Under the pieces are notes generated by a model. That model saw only the letters and a program-made list of their open reading frames with translations. It had not been told where the DNA came from and ran no database searches. 64,000 nucleotides of DNA from contig JAJDJP010000004.1 of the NCBI GenBank assembly GCA_030267215.1, forward strand, positions 1-64,000. The letters run 5' to 3'. Positions within the stretch are counted from its first letter, which is position 1; every line of letters begins with the position of its first letter. A program made the position numbers and the translations under genes. The DNA is from Ruminococcaceae bacterium OttesenSCG-928-A16. GTDB taxonomy: Bacteria > Bacillota > Clostridia > Oscillospirales > Ruminococcaceae. Positions 18,265 through 27,191 of this stretch are shown in pieces.

Positions 18265-18954
18265 TTAGGCTGCGGCAGTGTAGGGCAACAGTATTAATAC
18301 CGGCATTTGTGGCGGCAGGCTGGCAGTGGCAATGCCCCGGGTAACAGCCGAAACCTTGGTGCCCTTCACCAATTCCTCGGGGATAATATGCTCTAAAGCG
18401 TAGGCGGGTACGGTTAAAATTACCATATTTTCAAAATTTTCTGCCACGGCGGTGGTGGGCAGCAGGGTAATGGTGTAGCCGTCGGCGGTGTTGGCAACCT
18501 CTTGAATGGTGCCGTTTACCACAACTCCATCGCCAAAAGTAGAAAGCACCCCTATGCTTAGGGCGGCTGCCTGCGGCGGCAAAGAGCGGGTGAGAATGCC
18601 GTTATAGGTAACCTCTACAAAGGCACCTTCGGCCAGTTCAGGGCTGTCTGGTAGCATCACGGTGCCCTCGTTCAGGTTAAAAATAATGCTGTTTTGGCCG
18701 TAATTATAGCCTTCCACCTGTTCCACCGTCATTTTGGTATCGGTTAAGGCGGTTACAATGCCGCGATAGGTTTCGTTGGTTATGGCCAGCATAGCGTCAT
18801 CTCCTTTTTGGTTGCTGCTTGGTGTTTGGCTAATGGTAGCCGGGCTTTGGGGCGGTGCGCTGCTGGCGGGGTGCGCTGCTGCGCCCGTGCTGCACCCAGC
18901 TAACACGCATACCCCTAGTATAGAGGATAGTAGTAAAAACAATGTTTTTTTCAT
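18265..18954 (-). CDS. Secreted lipoprotein with two related beta-rich halves
   Basis: A signal peptide MKKTLFLLLSSILGVCVLAGC ends in a lipobox (LAGC), so the protein should be anchored on the outer face of the membrane. A Ser/Pro/Ala linker follows. The mature part has two related units of about 75 residues, each ending in the same motif: GILTRSLPPQAAALSI and GIATASLPPQMPVLIL. This suggests an internal duplication of a small beta domain, perhaps YobA/DUF3221-like. The function is unknown. ATG 18954 is chosen over an earlier in-frame codon because AAGGAG precedes it. Confidence 0.75.
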   Translation of the reverse strand: MKKTLFLLLSSILGVCVLAGCSTGAAAHPASSAPPQSPATISQTPSSNQKGDDAMLAITNETYRGIVTALTDTKMTVEQVEGYNYGQNSIIFNLNEGTVMLPDSPELAEGAFVEVTYNGILTRSLPPQAAALSIGVLSTFGDGVVVNGTIQEVANTADGYTITLLPTTAVAENFENMVILTVPAYALEHIIPEELVKGTKVSAVTRGIATASLPPQMPVLILLPYTAAA

Positions 18955-19028
18955 GGCATATAAACTCCTTATATGGGTAGTATATTCTAAGGGCACAAAC
19001 AATGCAATTGCCTTATATATAAAACGAA

Positions 19029-19065
19029 CCCCGCCTGCATTTGCTTGCAAGCGGGGCTAATTTTT
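19029..19065 (-). terminator. Terminator-like hairpin after htpG
   Basis: CCCCGC (19029-19034) pairs with GCGGGG (19051-19056). On the minus strand the stem is followed by TTCGTTTTAT. It separates htpG from the lipoprotein gene. Confidence 0.55.
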
Positions 19066-19082
19066 GTTTGTGAAGCAGTGAA

Positions 19083-20981
19083 TTATTCGTCTGCCAATAA
19101 CTCGCAAACCAATTGGGTATAGGCCACAGGGTCGGCAATGGGCATGCCTTCTATTAGCAGGGCTTGGTCGTACAAAATGTGGGTGTATTTGCCAAGGCGC
19201 TCTTTTTCGGCGTCGCCTGCCGCAAACAAGGCTTGCAACTTGGCAAAAACAGGGTGCTCGGCGTTAATTTCAAGCACCTTTTCGCTCTCCACCTTTTCGC
19301 CGGTGGGCATGCTATTTAGCACCTTTTCCATCTCTAGCGACAGCCCCCCGCTGGCTGTGATGATAACCGGGTGATTTTTAAGGCGGCCGCTGGCTTTAAC
19401 GTTGGTTACCTTGCCGTTTAGGGTTTGTTTCATGGCGGCAAAAAGGTCTTTGTTTTCTTCGTTTTGTTTTTCTACTTCTTCCTTTTCGGCCTCGGTTTCA
19501 AGGCCCAAATCTCCGCCAGAGATGTTGCGCATTTCCTTTTCGCCATACTGGCGCAGTATCTGCATTACAAACTCGTCCACATCGTCGGTAAGCAGCAACA
19601 AATCGTAGCCTTTGCCACGCACAAGCTCTGCCTGTGGCAGCTTGGCAAGGCGGTCGGTGCTGTCTCCGGCGGCGTAGTAAATATACTTTTGGTCCTCGGG
19701 CATTTTTTCCACATATTCGGCCAAGGTTACCATTTTATCCTCGGCGGCCGAGTGGAACAAAAGCAAATCCTTCAAATTGTCGGCTTCGGCCCCGTAAGAG
19801 GCATAGGCCCCAACCTTTAGCTGTATGCCAAAGTTTTTAAAAAACGCTTCGTATTGCTCGCGCTCGTTCGCCAGCCAGCTTGCAAGTTCAGCGCGTATTT
19901 TGCGCTCTAACGAAGTGCGGATAAGCCGCAGTTGGCCATCGTGCTGCAGCATTTCGCGGCTGATGTTGAGGGAGAGGTCCTGGCTGTCTACAAGGCCCTT
20001 TACAAAGCTAAAATGGTCGGGCAGCAAATCGCTACATTTTTCCATAATAAGCACGCCGCTGGCATATAGCTGCAGGCCTTTTTCAAAGTCTTTGGTGTAA
20101 TAGTCGTACGGCGGGCGGCTGGGGATAAACAGCAGTGCGTTGTAGGTGGCTGTGCCTTCGGTTTTGCTTTGAATAACCTTGGCAGGGTCCGAAAAATCCA
20201 TAAATTTTTCTTTGTAAAAAGCGGCGTAATCCTCAGCAGAAACCTCGCTTTTATTGCGTTTCCAAATAGGCACCATGCTGTTAATGGTTTCTTGCTCTAC
20301 ATAGCTTTCGTACTCCTCTTCGCCCTCTTTGGCATCCTCTACTTTGCGGCTTTTGGTCAGGTTCATTTTAACCGGGTAGCGCACATAGTCCGAGTATTTT
20401 TTGATAAGCCCCTCCAGCCGGTATTCCTCTAAAAATTCGCTGTAGTGCTCCTCCTCGTTGTCGTCTTTTATCACCAAAATAATGTCGGTGCCAACGGTGT
20501 CTTTTTCTGCTTGGGTTACGGTGTATCCATCGGCGCCCTTGCTTTCCCATTTCCAGGCAGTATCGCTGCCAAAAGCGCGGCTGATAACCGTTAGCTTGCT
20601 GGCAACCATAAAGGCCGAATAAAAGCCAACACCAAACTGGCCAATAATGTCAATGTCCTGGGCACCGGCATTTTCTTTACGAAAATTTAGGCTGCCACTT
20701 TTGGCAATAACACCCAGGTTTTCCTCCAGGGCGGCTTTGTCCATGCCAATGCCGTTATCCGAAATAGTAAGGGTGCGGGTTTCTTTGTTGGGGATAACGC
20801 GAATTTCAAAATCATCGCGTGTTTTGCCAACGGTATCGTCGGTTAAAGAGAGGAAGTATAGCTTGTCCAATGCGTCCGAAGCATTGCTAATCAGCTCTCG
20901 TAAAAAAATTTCTTTGTGGGTGTAAATGCTGTTAATCATCAAGTCCAGCAATCGTTTCGATTCTGCCTTAAATTGTTTCAT
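19083..20981 (-). CDS. htpG: Molecular chaperone HtpG (bacterial Hsp90)
   Basis: The protein has 632 residues from the chosen start. The N-terminal ATPase domain shows [32 protein letters not shown] and [15 protein letters not shown], the GHKL nucleotide-binding motifs. The middle domain carries [23 protein letters not shown], with the catalytic-loop Arg, and the dimerisation domain follows. ATG 20981 is preferred over the upstream codon because AAGGAGAG lies before it. The promoter and a CIRCE-like operator directly upstream point to HrcA control. Confidence 0.95.
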   Translation of the reverse strand: MKQFKAESKRLLDLMINSIYTHKEIFLRELISNASDALDKLYFLSLTDDTVGKTRDDFEIRVIPNKETRTLTISDNGIGMDKAALEENLGVIAKSGSLNFRKENAGAQDIDIIGQFGVGFYSAFMVASKLTVISRAFGSDTAWKWESKGADGYTVTQAEKDTVGTDIILVIKDDNEEEHYSEFLEEYRLEGLIKKYSDYVRYPVKMNLTKSRKVEDAKEGEEEYESYVEQETINSMVPIWKRNKSEVSAEDYAAFYKEKFMDFSDPAKVIQSKTEGTATYNALLFIPSRPPYDYYTKDFEKGLQLYASGVLIMEKCSDLLPDHFSFVKGLVDSQDLSLNISREMLQHDGQLRLIRTSLERKIRAELASWLANEREQYEAFFKNFGIQLKVGAYASYGAEADNLKDLLLFHSAAEDKMVTLAEYVEKMPEDQKYIYYAAGDSTDRLAKLPQAELVRGKGYDLLLLTDDVDEFVMQILRQYGEKEMRNISGGDLGLETEAEKEEVEKQNEENKDLFAAMKQTLNGKVTNVKASGRLKNHPVIITASGGLSLEMEKVLNSMPTGEKVESEKVLEINAEHPVFAKLQALFAAGDAEKERLGKYTHILYDQALLIEGMPIADPVAYTQLVCELLADE

Positions 20982-21003
20982 CGGTTTCGTCTCTCCTTTG
21001 GTT

Positions 21004-21030
21004 TTAGCAGTCACAGCTAAAGAGTGCTAA
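21004..21030 (-). promoter_or_regulatory. CIRCE-like operator of htpG (HrcA site)
   Basis: On the minus strand TTAGCACTC, nine bases, then GACTGCTAA. This is the CIRCE inverted repeat (TTAGCACTC-N9-GAGTGCTAA) with a single mismatch. It lies directly downstream of the -10 box and 23 bases before the htpG start codon. Confidence 0.75.
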
Positions 21031-21035
21031 TGTTA

Positions 21036-21064
21036 AGTGTACACTTTTTTGTCATAGGTTGCAA
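21036..21064 (-). promoter_or_regulatory. Sigma-A promoter of htpG
   Basis: On the minus strand TTGCAA (21064-21059), 17 bases, TACACT (21041-21036). The CIRCE-like repeat begins five bases further on. Confidence 0.65.
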
Positions 21065-21206
21065 GCAAAAAAGAGGATTTTACAAAAATTTCAAATATAC
21101 GGCGGCAAAAAGCGGCAAAAAAAGGCTTTGCATTGTGCTGCTGCCTGTTTTGGGGTAAAATATAGCTATAAATAAACCTGCAATATACATGCAAAGGAGA
21201 CAAATT

Positions 21207-21821
21207 ATGAAGGTGTTATTGATTAATGGCAGCCCAAAAGCAGCGGGGTGCACCTTTACGGCTTTAAGCGAAGTGGCTGGCGAGCTGCAAAAAAATGGGA
21301 TAGAAACCGAGATGTTTCAGCTGGGCAGCAAGGCGGTGCATGGCTGCATTGCGTGCCATAAGTGCGAAGAAACAAGCCGCTGCGTTTTTAACGATGATGG
21401 CGCCAACGCCTGCATTGAGGCAATGGCGCAGGCCGATGGTATTGTGGTGGGCTCGCCCGTGTATTACGCCGGGCCAAACGGTGCATTGTGCGCTATGCTG
21501 GATAGAGTATTTTATGCAGCGGACGACCTTTTTGCTTATAAGCCGGCAGCGGCGGTGGTTTCTTGCCGGCGTGGCGGCAGCACTGCAGCGCTAGACAGGC
21601 TGCAAAAATACTTTACCATTGCCAATATGCCGGTGGTGCCTTCGCAATACTGGAACATGGTGCACGGGCACACCCCCGAAGAAGTGCGGCAGGATAAAGA
21701 GGGTTTGCAAACCATGCGTGTGCTGGGGCATAATATGGCCGCTATGCTAAAGGCTTTTAACAAGGCTGGCGGTGTGCCAGCTTTTGAAGAACAACGCATT
21801 GCCACCAACTTTATACGGTAA
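21207..21821 (+). CDS. Flavodoxin-family NAD(P)H-dependent FMN oxidoreductase
   Basis: The 204-residue protein has the flavodoxin-fold phosphate loop INGSPKAAGCTFTAL, a Cys pair typical of iron-sulfur flavoproteins (GCIACHKCEETSRCVFNDD) and the flavin contact SPVYYAGPNGALCAMLDRVFY. Members reduce quinones, nitro compounds or metals, or serve as anaerobic electron carriers; the substrate is not known. The start ATG 21207 follows AAAGGAGA. The SRAP gene begins five bases after its stop, so the two are likely one operon. Confidence 0.8.
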   Translation: MKVLLINGSPKAAGCTFTALSEVAGELQKNGIETEMFQLGSKAVHGCIACHKCEETSRCVFNDDGANACIEAMAQADGIVVGSPVYYAGPNGALCAMLDRVFYAADDLFAYKPAAAVVSCRRGGSTAALDRLQKYFTIANMPVVPSQYWNMVHGHTPEEVRQDKEGLQTMRVLGHNMAAMLKAFNKAGGVPAFEEQRIATNFIR

Positions 21822-21826
21822 GCGGT

Positions 21827-22366
21827 ATGTGCACACGCTTTACAAGTGGGGGCACCCAAACTACTGTAAACCCCACCGATAACACAACGGTATATATGCT
21901 AAAAAACGGCAAACTTGGCAAGGTTACGGCAGCGTTTGGCTTTGCCGGGCCGGGGGGCCTTGTGCTAAATGCCCGCAGCGAAACATTGCTGCAAAAACCG
22001 ATGTTTGCACCGTGGTTTGGCACTGGCCGTGCCGTGGTGGTAGCCCAAAATTTTTTTGAGTGGGGAAAAGATGCTGCCAAAACCCAGTATGCTTTTTACA
22101 ACGCTAATAACCACCAGCAGCCGTTGCTGTTGGCAGCACTGGTGCGCTACTGGCCCAATGGCCCACGTTTTGTGGTGCTTACCACTGCCGCCAACCAAAG
22201 TATGCAGGCCATACACCACCGCATGCCGTTATTATTAAGCAAACAAGAGGCAAACGCCTGGCTGCACGATGAAAAACAGGCAGAGGAATTGCTGCATAAA
22301 GTACCGCCGCCGCTTTACAGCAAGGTGGTAGAAAAGCCGGGGCCACAACAAATTAGTTTGTTGTGA
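21827..22366 (+). CDS. SOS response-associated peptidase (SRAP/YedK/HMCES family)
   Basis: The 179-residue protein keeps the SRAP active site: Cys2 after the initiator Met (MCTRFT), Asn in LNARSET, Glu in QNFFEWGK and His in AIHHRMP. The family crosslinks covalently to abasic sites in single-stranded DNA through Cys2. It is shorter than YedK (about 220) because the N-terminal half is compact. The ribosome-binding site is weak, so it is probably coupled to the upstream gene. Confidence 0.85.
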   Translation: MCTRFTSGGTQTTVNPTDNTTVYMLKNGKLGKVTAAFGFAGPGGLVLNARSETLLQKPMFAPWFGTGRAVVVAQNFFEWGKDAAKTQYAFYNANNHQQPLLLAALVRYWPNGPRFVVLTTAANQSMQAIHHRMPLLLSKQEANAWLHDEKQAEELLHKVPPPLYSKVVEKPGPQQISLL

Positions 22367-22402
22367 AAATTTAAAAAGCAGAAAGACACTTTATTTACAA
22401 CC

Positions 22403-22442
22403 AAAGCCTCGCCCCTGTTTAACAAGGGCGAGGCTTTTTTGG
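22403..22442. terminator. Terminator between convergent SRAP and ispE genes
   Basis: AAAGCCTCGCCC pairs with GGGCGAGGCTTT and runs into TTTTTTGG. Confidence 0.88.
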
Positions 22443-22454
22443 CAGATATTTTAG

Positions 22455-23327
22455 CTATATAAATTTTTCCACTATCGGGCCATGGGCAACGGGCTGCACC
22501 ACAAACACCTGGGGGGCCAGTTTTTCTACCTGTTTTGCGGCGGCCTCTGCGGTGGGCTTGTTGGCAAACAGGCCAAACACGGCGGCGCCGCTGCCGGTCA
22601 TCATGCTGGCAAGGGCACCGGCATTGTCTAGCTGTTTGCGTATTTGAAGGGTGCGCTCGCCGCCGTTGGCGTGCTCTAGCGCATTTTGCATGTTGGCGGC
22701 AATATTTGCAAGGTTGCCTTGTTGTATAGCGGTTTGGATGGCAGCAATATTGGGCTGCACCGGGCTTCCTATTTCGTCGTATTTAGCGTAGGCAATCGGG
22801 GTAGATACCCCGCCTTTGGGCATGGCAACGGTAAACCAGCAGGGTGGGGGCGGGGGCAGCGGTTGCAAAATATCGCCAATGCCACTTGCCCGCGCGGTGC
22901 CGCCCAGTATCGAAAACGGAACGTCGGCACCAATTTGCGCCCCCATTTTGCATAGCTGGGGTAGGGTAAGGCGGGCCCCATACAGTTGGTTTAACCCCAT
23001 TAGCACAGCGGCGGCATCGGCACTGCCGCCTGCCATGCCGGCACGGGTGGGCACTTTTTTATAAATGGTAATATCGGCCCCGGCTAGCAGGCCGGTTTCG
23101 GTAAAAAATAGTTTGGCCGCTTTGGTAGCTGTGTTTTTGCTGTTTGCGGGCACCGGGCTTTGGGGCAAGGTTAGGCTGTATCCGCTGCTTTTTACAATCT
23201 CCACTCGCTCGTACAAGCTAACAGATTGCATAATCATATCTACCAAGTGGTAGCCGCCCGTAGTAAGGCCGGTTACAGCAAGGGCCAGGTTTAATTTGGC
23301 CGGAGCCTTCATCACTATTTTTTTCAT
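22455..23327 (-). CDS. ispE: 4-diphosphocytidyl-2-C-methyl-D-erythritol kinase
   Basis: The 290-residue GHMP kinase phosphorylates CDP-methylerythritol in the non-mevalonate isoprenoid pathway. The opening MKAPAKLNLALAVTG and YHLVDMIMQSVSL carry the substrate site. The ATP loop PTRAGMAGGSADAAAVLMGLN is intact, and a C-terminal SMMTGSGAAVFGLF motif closes the fold. AAAGGAGG lies before the start. It is a single-gene unit. Confidence 0.92.
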   Translation of the reverse strand: MKKIVMKAPAKLNLALAVTGLTTGGYHLVDMIMQSVSLYERVEIVKSSGYSLTLPQSPVPANSKNTATKAAKLFFTETGLLAGADITIYKKVPTRAGMAGGSADAAAVLMGLNQLYGARLTLPQLCKMGAQIGADVPFSILGGTARASGIGDILQPLPPPPPCWFTVAMPKGGVSTPIAYAKYDEIGSPVQPNIAAIQTAIQQGNLANIAANMQNALEHANGGERTLQIRKQLDNAGALASMMTGSGAAVFGLFANKPTAEAAAKQVEKLAPQVFVVQPVAHGPIVEKFI

Positions 23328-23653
23328 GCCGGCCTCCTTTTATTTATGAGGACAATTAGGTTTTGTTTTACAATTTTGAACTTTAGCGGTGAAGGGGCAT
23401 AAAAGAAACCTCCTTGCCCTATTGCTTCACATATATTTGCGTTAAGATACAATTAGAAGCTTAGCGTTCTTTTGGCCGAAACAGAAAAAACTCTGCGCCT
23501 TGCATTCTCACTTAATATACATCGGCTGCCCTTTGGCTAAATACGAAACAACCCGCTGCGCTTTACGATAATTGCCTTTACCGGCAAACCTTGTGGCAAT
23601 AAATCAACGCTGTTTCCCCGCCGAAGGCGGGGAAACAAAAAAACCACTTAAAG
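23328..23653 (-). pseudogene. Intergenic stretch with a decayed duplicate of the next gene's 3' end
   Basis: Bases 23535-23600 repeat 23652-23717, the 3' end of the DUF362/ferredoxin gene, with about 85% identity by eye. On the minus strand the copy can be read as the last Cys motif and the VKRSxLFR tail, but it has lost one base and carries stops. A more distant third version may lie near 23475-23515 (CCGAAACAGAAAAAACTCTG). The rest of the interval has no gene. A GTTTCCCCGCC/GGCGGGGAAAC hairpin lies at 23609-23636 between the two clear copies. Confidence 0.6.
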
Positions 23654-24811
23654 CTAAACACGAAACAACCTGCTGCGCTTTACACTAATTGCCTTTACGG
23701 GGCAAACCTCGTGGCAGCAAAAACAGTGTATACAATTTTTGGTTGCAATTTTTGCCTTTTTGTTTTGGATAGAAATAACCTGCACAGGGCAAATTTCGGC
23801 ACATTTGCCACACCCAATGCACAACCCTTTTTCTATTTTGGGGCGGGGCGCTACCCGGCGGGTAACAGCACCCACAGCCGGGCGCAAAAAAGCCGGCGCG
23901 TTTTGCTCAAAATTAATATTTCCCTGGTACGAGCGTGGCTGCACAAACCCGGCAAAGGGGGCGGTGCTTGCGCCGTTTTGGGGTTGCAGCAGGGCCATAT
24001 CCAGCCCCAAAGGTGCAAGGCCACTGTTATGGGCGGCGGTGGCAACCGGCAATTCTGCGGGGTTCATGCCCATGTAGTGGGCAAGGGCTAAATCCAGCGT
24101 ATAGGGGTTTTGGCCGGCCAGCAGCATGTTGCACACGCGTGGCGTGCCGCTGCCGGGGCCGTCACCCTCCATGCCTAAAACGCCATCTACAATGTGTATT
24201 TGGGGTGGCAGGGTTTCGCATAAATCCACCAGCATTTGGCCAAAATTTTCTTTTTGAGGAAACTGCATATGAAACTCGGCCTTTCGCAGGCCGGGCACAC
24301 AGCCAAACAGGTTTTTAACCGCGCCAGACATACCCGCCATAACGTGGGTTTTTAGTTTGGGTAGGTTTATAATTACATCACAATTTGCTATCGGCTCCAG
24401 CACTTCAAACTGTTTTACCAGCTTGCCACTGCCCTGCAGCATTACACTTTTGCACTCGGTGTAAAGTTTAACGCCGGTTTCTTCGCACACGGCAGCAAGG
24501 CCGCTTTCCTTATAAATAGCCCGCATACTGGCCGGGGTATAAAGCCCACCGGGCGAATCGGCCAGGGTAATGTTGGTTACGCCATATTTTTGCAGCGCTA
24601 AAATAACCGCACGCACCACGCTGGGGTGGGTGGTTACGGCCTTTTGCGGGGCGTGTTTTGCCAGCAAGTTGGGCTTTAGCACCACTTTGGTAGCGGCATT
24701 AAGCCTTGCTGCCATAGGCAGCAAGGCCAAAAGCGCACTGGTCGCCTCGTTTATTTCCTCTTGCTTACCCAAGGTGGCCTGCTGAATATAAACGTTGTTC
24801 TGTAAATTCAT
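23654..24811 (-). CDS. DUF362 domain protein with two C-terminal [4Fe-4S] ferredoxin motifs
   Basis: The N-terminal 300 residues match DUF362 (VVLKPNLLAKHAP, INLPKLKTHVMAGMSGAVKNLFGCVPG, DGVLGMEGDGPGSGTPR). The C-terminus carries CIGCGKCAEICPVQVI and CIHCFCCHEVCPVKAI, two [4Fe-4S] clusters of the bacterial ferredoxin type. A redox role is likely but no reaction is established. Its ATG overlaps the stop of the aminotransferase gene by one base (TGATG), so the two are translationally coupled. The 3' end has a decayed duplicate downstream. Confidence 0.85.
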   Translation of the reverse strand: MNLQNNVYIQQATLGKQEEINEATSALLALLPMAARLNAATKVVLKPNLLAKHAPQKAVTTHPSVVRAVILALQKYGVTNITLADSPGGLYTPASMRAIYKESGLAAVCEETGVKLYTECKSVMLQGSGKLVKQFEVLEPIANCDVIINLPKLKTHVMAGMSGAVKNLFGCVPGLRKAEFHMQFPQKENFGQMLVDLCETLPPQIHIVDGVLGMEGDGPGSGTPRVCNMLLAGQNPYTLDLALAHYMGMNPAELPVATAAHNSGLAPLGLDMALLQPQNGASTAPFAGFVQPRSYQGNINFEQNAPAFLRPAVGAVTRRVAPRPKIEKGLCIGCGKCAEICPVQVISIQNKKAKIATKNCIHCFCCHEVCPVKAISVKRSRLFRV

Positions 24812-25986
24812 CAAGCATTCCGCCGTTTTTTCAAAAATTGTTCTATCCGTTTAGTGGCCTCGGCCAAATGCTGTAACGAGTATGCATAGCTAATGCGCAC
24901 AAACCCTTCGCCAGAATCGCCAAAAGCGTTGCCGGGCACCACTGCCACGTTGCTTTCGTTTAGCAGTGTGGTGCAAAAATCTTCGCTGCTAAGGCCGCAG
25001 CCCCGAATATCGGGGAAGACGTAGAAAGCACCCTCCGGCTCAAAACAGGGCAGTTGCATTTCTTCAAACCGCTTCATCATAAAGCGGCGGCGCATGTTGT
25101 ACTCGTCGCGCATGGCAACCACTTCGTCGTCGCAATCGCGCATGGCAACAATGGCGGCATATTGGCTGGTGGTGGGGGCGCACATAATGGCAGCCTGGTG
25201 TATCTTAGTCATGGCGGCAATAAGGGGGGCGGGGCCACAGGCGTAGCCAAGGCGCCAACCCGTCATGGCGTGGCTTTTCGAAAATCCGTTCACAACCACC
25301 GTGCGCTCGGCCATGCCCGGCAAAGAAGCAATGCTAACATGTGGTGTATTGCCATAGGTAAGTTCGGCGTAAATTTCGTCGCTTAACACGGTAATGTTGG
25401 TGCCACGCAGTACCTCGGCAATTTCCTCTAAATGCTGCTGACGCATTACCGCACCGGTAGGGTTGCAAGGAAAAGGAAAAATAAGCAGCTTGGTGCGGGG
25501 GGTAATGGCGGCCTTTAATTCTTCGGCAGTAAGCCTAAAAGCATTTTCGTTTTTAAGTGGAATAGGCACCGGCGTGCCCCCCACAAGGGTGGTAATGGGG
25601 TGGTAACACACAAAACTGGGCTCGGGTATCAATACCTCGTCACCGGGCGAAACAAGTGCCCGAATACAGGCATCGATAGCCTCGCTGCCGCCTACGGTAA
25701 CCAGCATTTCGGTTTTGGGGCTGTAGTGCAGGTTAAAGCGGCGGTTTAAATATTTAGCTATTTCTTCTCGCAACTCTAATAAGCCAGAGTTAGATGTGTA
25801 AAAAGTGCGGCCACGCTCCAGGCTTTTAATGCCGGCTTCGCGGATACTCCAAGGTGTTTTAAAATCAGGTTCGCCCACACCAAGGGTAATGCAGTCCTTC
25901 CGCTCCGCCGCAATATCAAAAAATTTGCGGATACCCGACGGACGCATTTGCGCCGCACCGGGCGATATCAGTTTTTCATAATCCAT
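24811..25986 (-). CDS. PLP-dependent aminotransferase, class I (aspartate/alanine type)
   Basis: The 391-residue protein has LGVGEPDFKTPWSIREA, YTSNSGLLELREEIAKYL, FPCNPTGAVM and the PLP lysine in VNGFSKSHAMTGWRLGY, all of the I-gamma aspartate aminotransferase group. The exact amino acid is not predictable. It lies between an Lrp-type regulator, whose stop overlaps its ATG by one base, and the DUF362 gene, whose ATG overlaps its stop. The three form one tightly coupled operon. Confidence 0.88.
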   Translation of the reverse strand: MDYEKLISPGAAQMRPSGIRKFFDIAAERKDCITLGVGEPDFKTPWSIREAGIKSLERGRTFYTSNSGLLELREEIAKYLNRRFNLHYSPKTEMLVTVGGSEAIDACIRALVSPGDEVLIPEPSFVCYHPITTLVGGTPVPIPLKNENAFRLTAEELKAAITPRTKLLIFPFPCNPTGAVMRQQHLEEIAEVLRGTNITVLSDEIYAELTYGNTPHVSIASLPGMAERTVVVNGFSKSHAMTGWRLGYACGPAPLIAAMTKIHQAAIMCAPTTSQYAAIVAMRDCDDEVVAMRDEYNMRRRFMMKRFEEMQLPCFEPEGAFYVFPDIRGCGLSSEDFCTTLLNESNVAVVPGNAFGDSGEGFVRISYAYSLQHLAEATKRIEQFLKKRRNA

Positions 25987-26465
25987 CACAGTGTGGCACT
26001 CTCCCTCTCGTCTTTATTTTCAAAGCCGTACAGGGCGCCATCTTTTTTATAGGTGCGCAGCACAAAGTGCGTAGCGGTAGAAAGCACGTCATCTAGCGGC
26101 GAAAGCCGGCGCGAAACAAACATGGCAACATCTTGGAAGGTGGCCCCCGAAATGGAAACCGACAAATCGTACCCGCCGCTCATCAGCATTACGCCGTCCA
26201 CCTCGTCCAACATCGAAATCATCTCGGCAATTTCATCGAACCCGTGGCCTTTTTTGGGCGAAACACGCACATCTATAAGTGCTTGCACGCCGTTGCCGCC
26301 AACTTTTTCCCAGTTAATAAGGGTGCGGGTACCACGAATAACACCATCTTTGGCATACTCATCAATACGTTTTGCCACTGCTTCGGGGGCCTCTCCCAGC
26401 ATTGCGGCCATTTCTTCCAGCGAAAGCCGTGCGTTTGCCTCCATAATTGTAAGCAGTTTATCCAT
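25986..26465 (-). CDS. Lrp/AsnC family transcriptional regulator
   Basis: The 159-residue protein has an N-terminal winged HTH (NARLSLEEMAAMLGEAPEAVAKRIDEYAKDGVIRG) and a C-terminal RAM/ACT-like domain (GVQALIDVRVSPKKGHGFDEIAEMI, DGVMLMSGGYDLSVSI). It is first in the operon with the aminotransferase and DUF362 genes and probably senses the amino acid they handle. Autoregulation is likely from the palindrome beside its promoter. Confidence 0.88.
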   Translation of the reverse strand: MDKLLTIMEANARLSLEEMAAMLGEAPEAVAKRIDEYAKDGVIRGTRTLINWEKVGGNGVQALIDVRVSPKKGHGFDEIAEMISMLDEVDGVMLMSGGYDLSVSISGATFQDVAMFVSRRLSPLDDVLSTATHFVLRTYKKDGALYGFENKDERESATL

Positions 26466-26494
26466 AGTACTCCGTCCTCTCTGTTTTTGTTTTT

Positions 26495-26548
26495 CCTATT
26501 TTAAAATAGGTTGTTCTCTAGTTTACCCTATCTTGGCGCTGGGTTCAA
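26495..26548 (-). promoter_or_regulatory. Promoter and palindromic operator of the lrp-like operon
   Basis: On the minus strand TTGAAC (26548-26543), 17 bases, TAAACT (26525-26520). Ten bases downstream is the perfect palindrome CCTATTTTAAAATAGG (26510-26495). A half-site with the same AAATAGGTTG core recurs near 26571-26581. An AT-rich palindrome at the start point suits Lrp-type autoregulation. Confidence 0.55.
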
Positions 26549-26860
26549 CCAAAATATGCATAAACTGAAGAAATAGGTTGCCATTTTTTTAGCAATGAAA
26601 AACCGTTTTTGCGCAATAGATATGCCTGCCCAGGCAAAGTGAAGAATTTTTTGCAGTAAGCCAGGAGGATAAAAGAATATTAGGTAAAACAAATGCCCTT
26701 GTATAGTATTGTTAAGGGGGGAGAGAAGGGGCTTTTTATCTTTATGCTAAAAATACGTTTAACTTATACTTTTCTATCCTACCAATTTTTGGTATACTTA
26801 ATAATATTTGTTATACACAAGCAGTTTTGGGCAAAACAGCCCAAAAAAAGGGAGGAAAAC

Positions 26861-27130
26861 ATGCAGGCAGTTATTACCGTGGTAGGCACCGACAAAGTGG
26901 GCATTTTAGCAAAAATAAGCGGCATTTGTGCCGAAGAAGGCGTGAATGTAGAAGAGGTAACCCAAAGTATTTTGCGGGGCACTTTTGCCATGATTATGAT
27001 GGTGAATATTGAGAATGCCAAAAGCGATTTTAAAACCCTTACCCAGCGCTTGCAGCAAGGCGGCGAAGAACTGGGCATAGATGTGCACGTTACCCGGCAG
27101 GAAATTTTTGACGCCATGCACCGCATTTAA
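26861..27130 (+). CDS. ACT domain protein, UPF0237 family
   Basis: An 89-residue single ACT domain: ITVVGTDKVGILAKISGICAEEGVNVEEVTQSI is the ligand-binding half. An open frame extends upstream to 26693, but ATG 26861 has GGGAGG before it and matches the family start. TATACT at 26793-26798 is a likely -10 box. In many Clostridia this small protein is encoded directly before a UPF0210/DUF711 protein, as here, so it is presumably its amino-acid-sensing partner. Confidence 0.88.
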   Translation: MQAVITVVGTDKVGILAKISGICAEEGVNVEEVTQSILRGTFAMIMMVNIENAKSDFKTLTQRLQQGGEELGIDVHVTRQEIFDAMHRI

Positions 27131-27191
27131 TTACTTTTGCGGTGAAACAGTACCACCAACGAATGACGATAAGACGATTTAGGAGCCTGCC

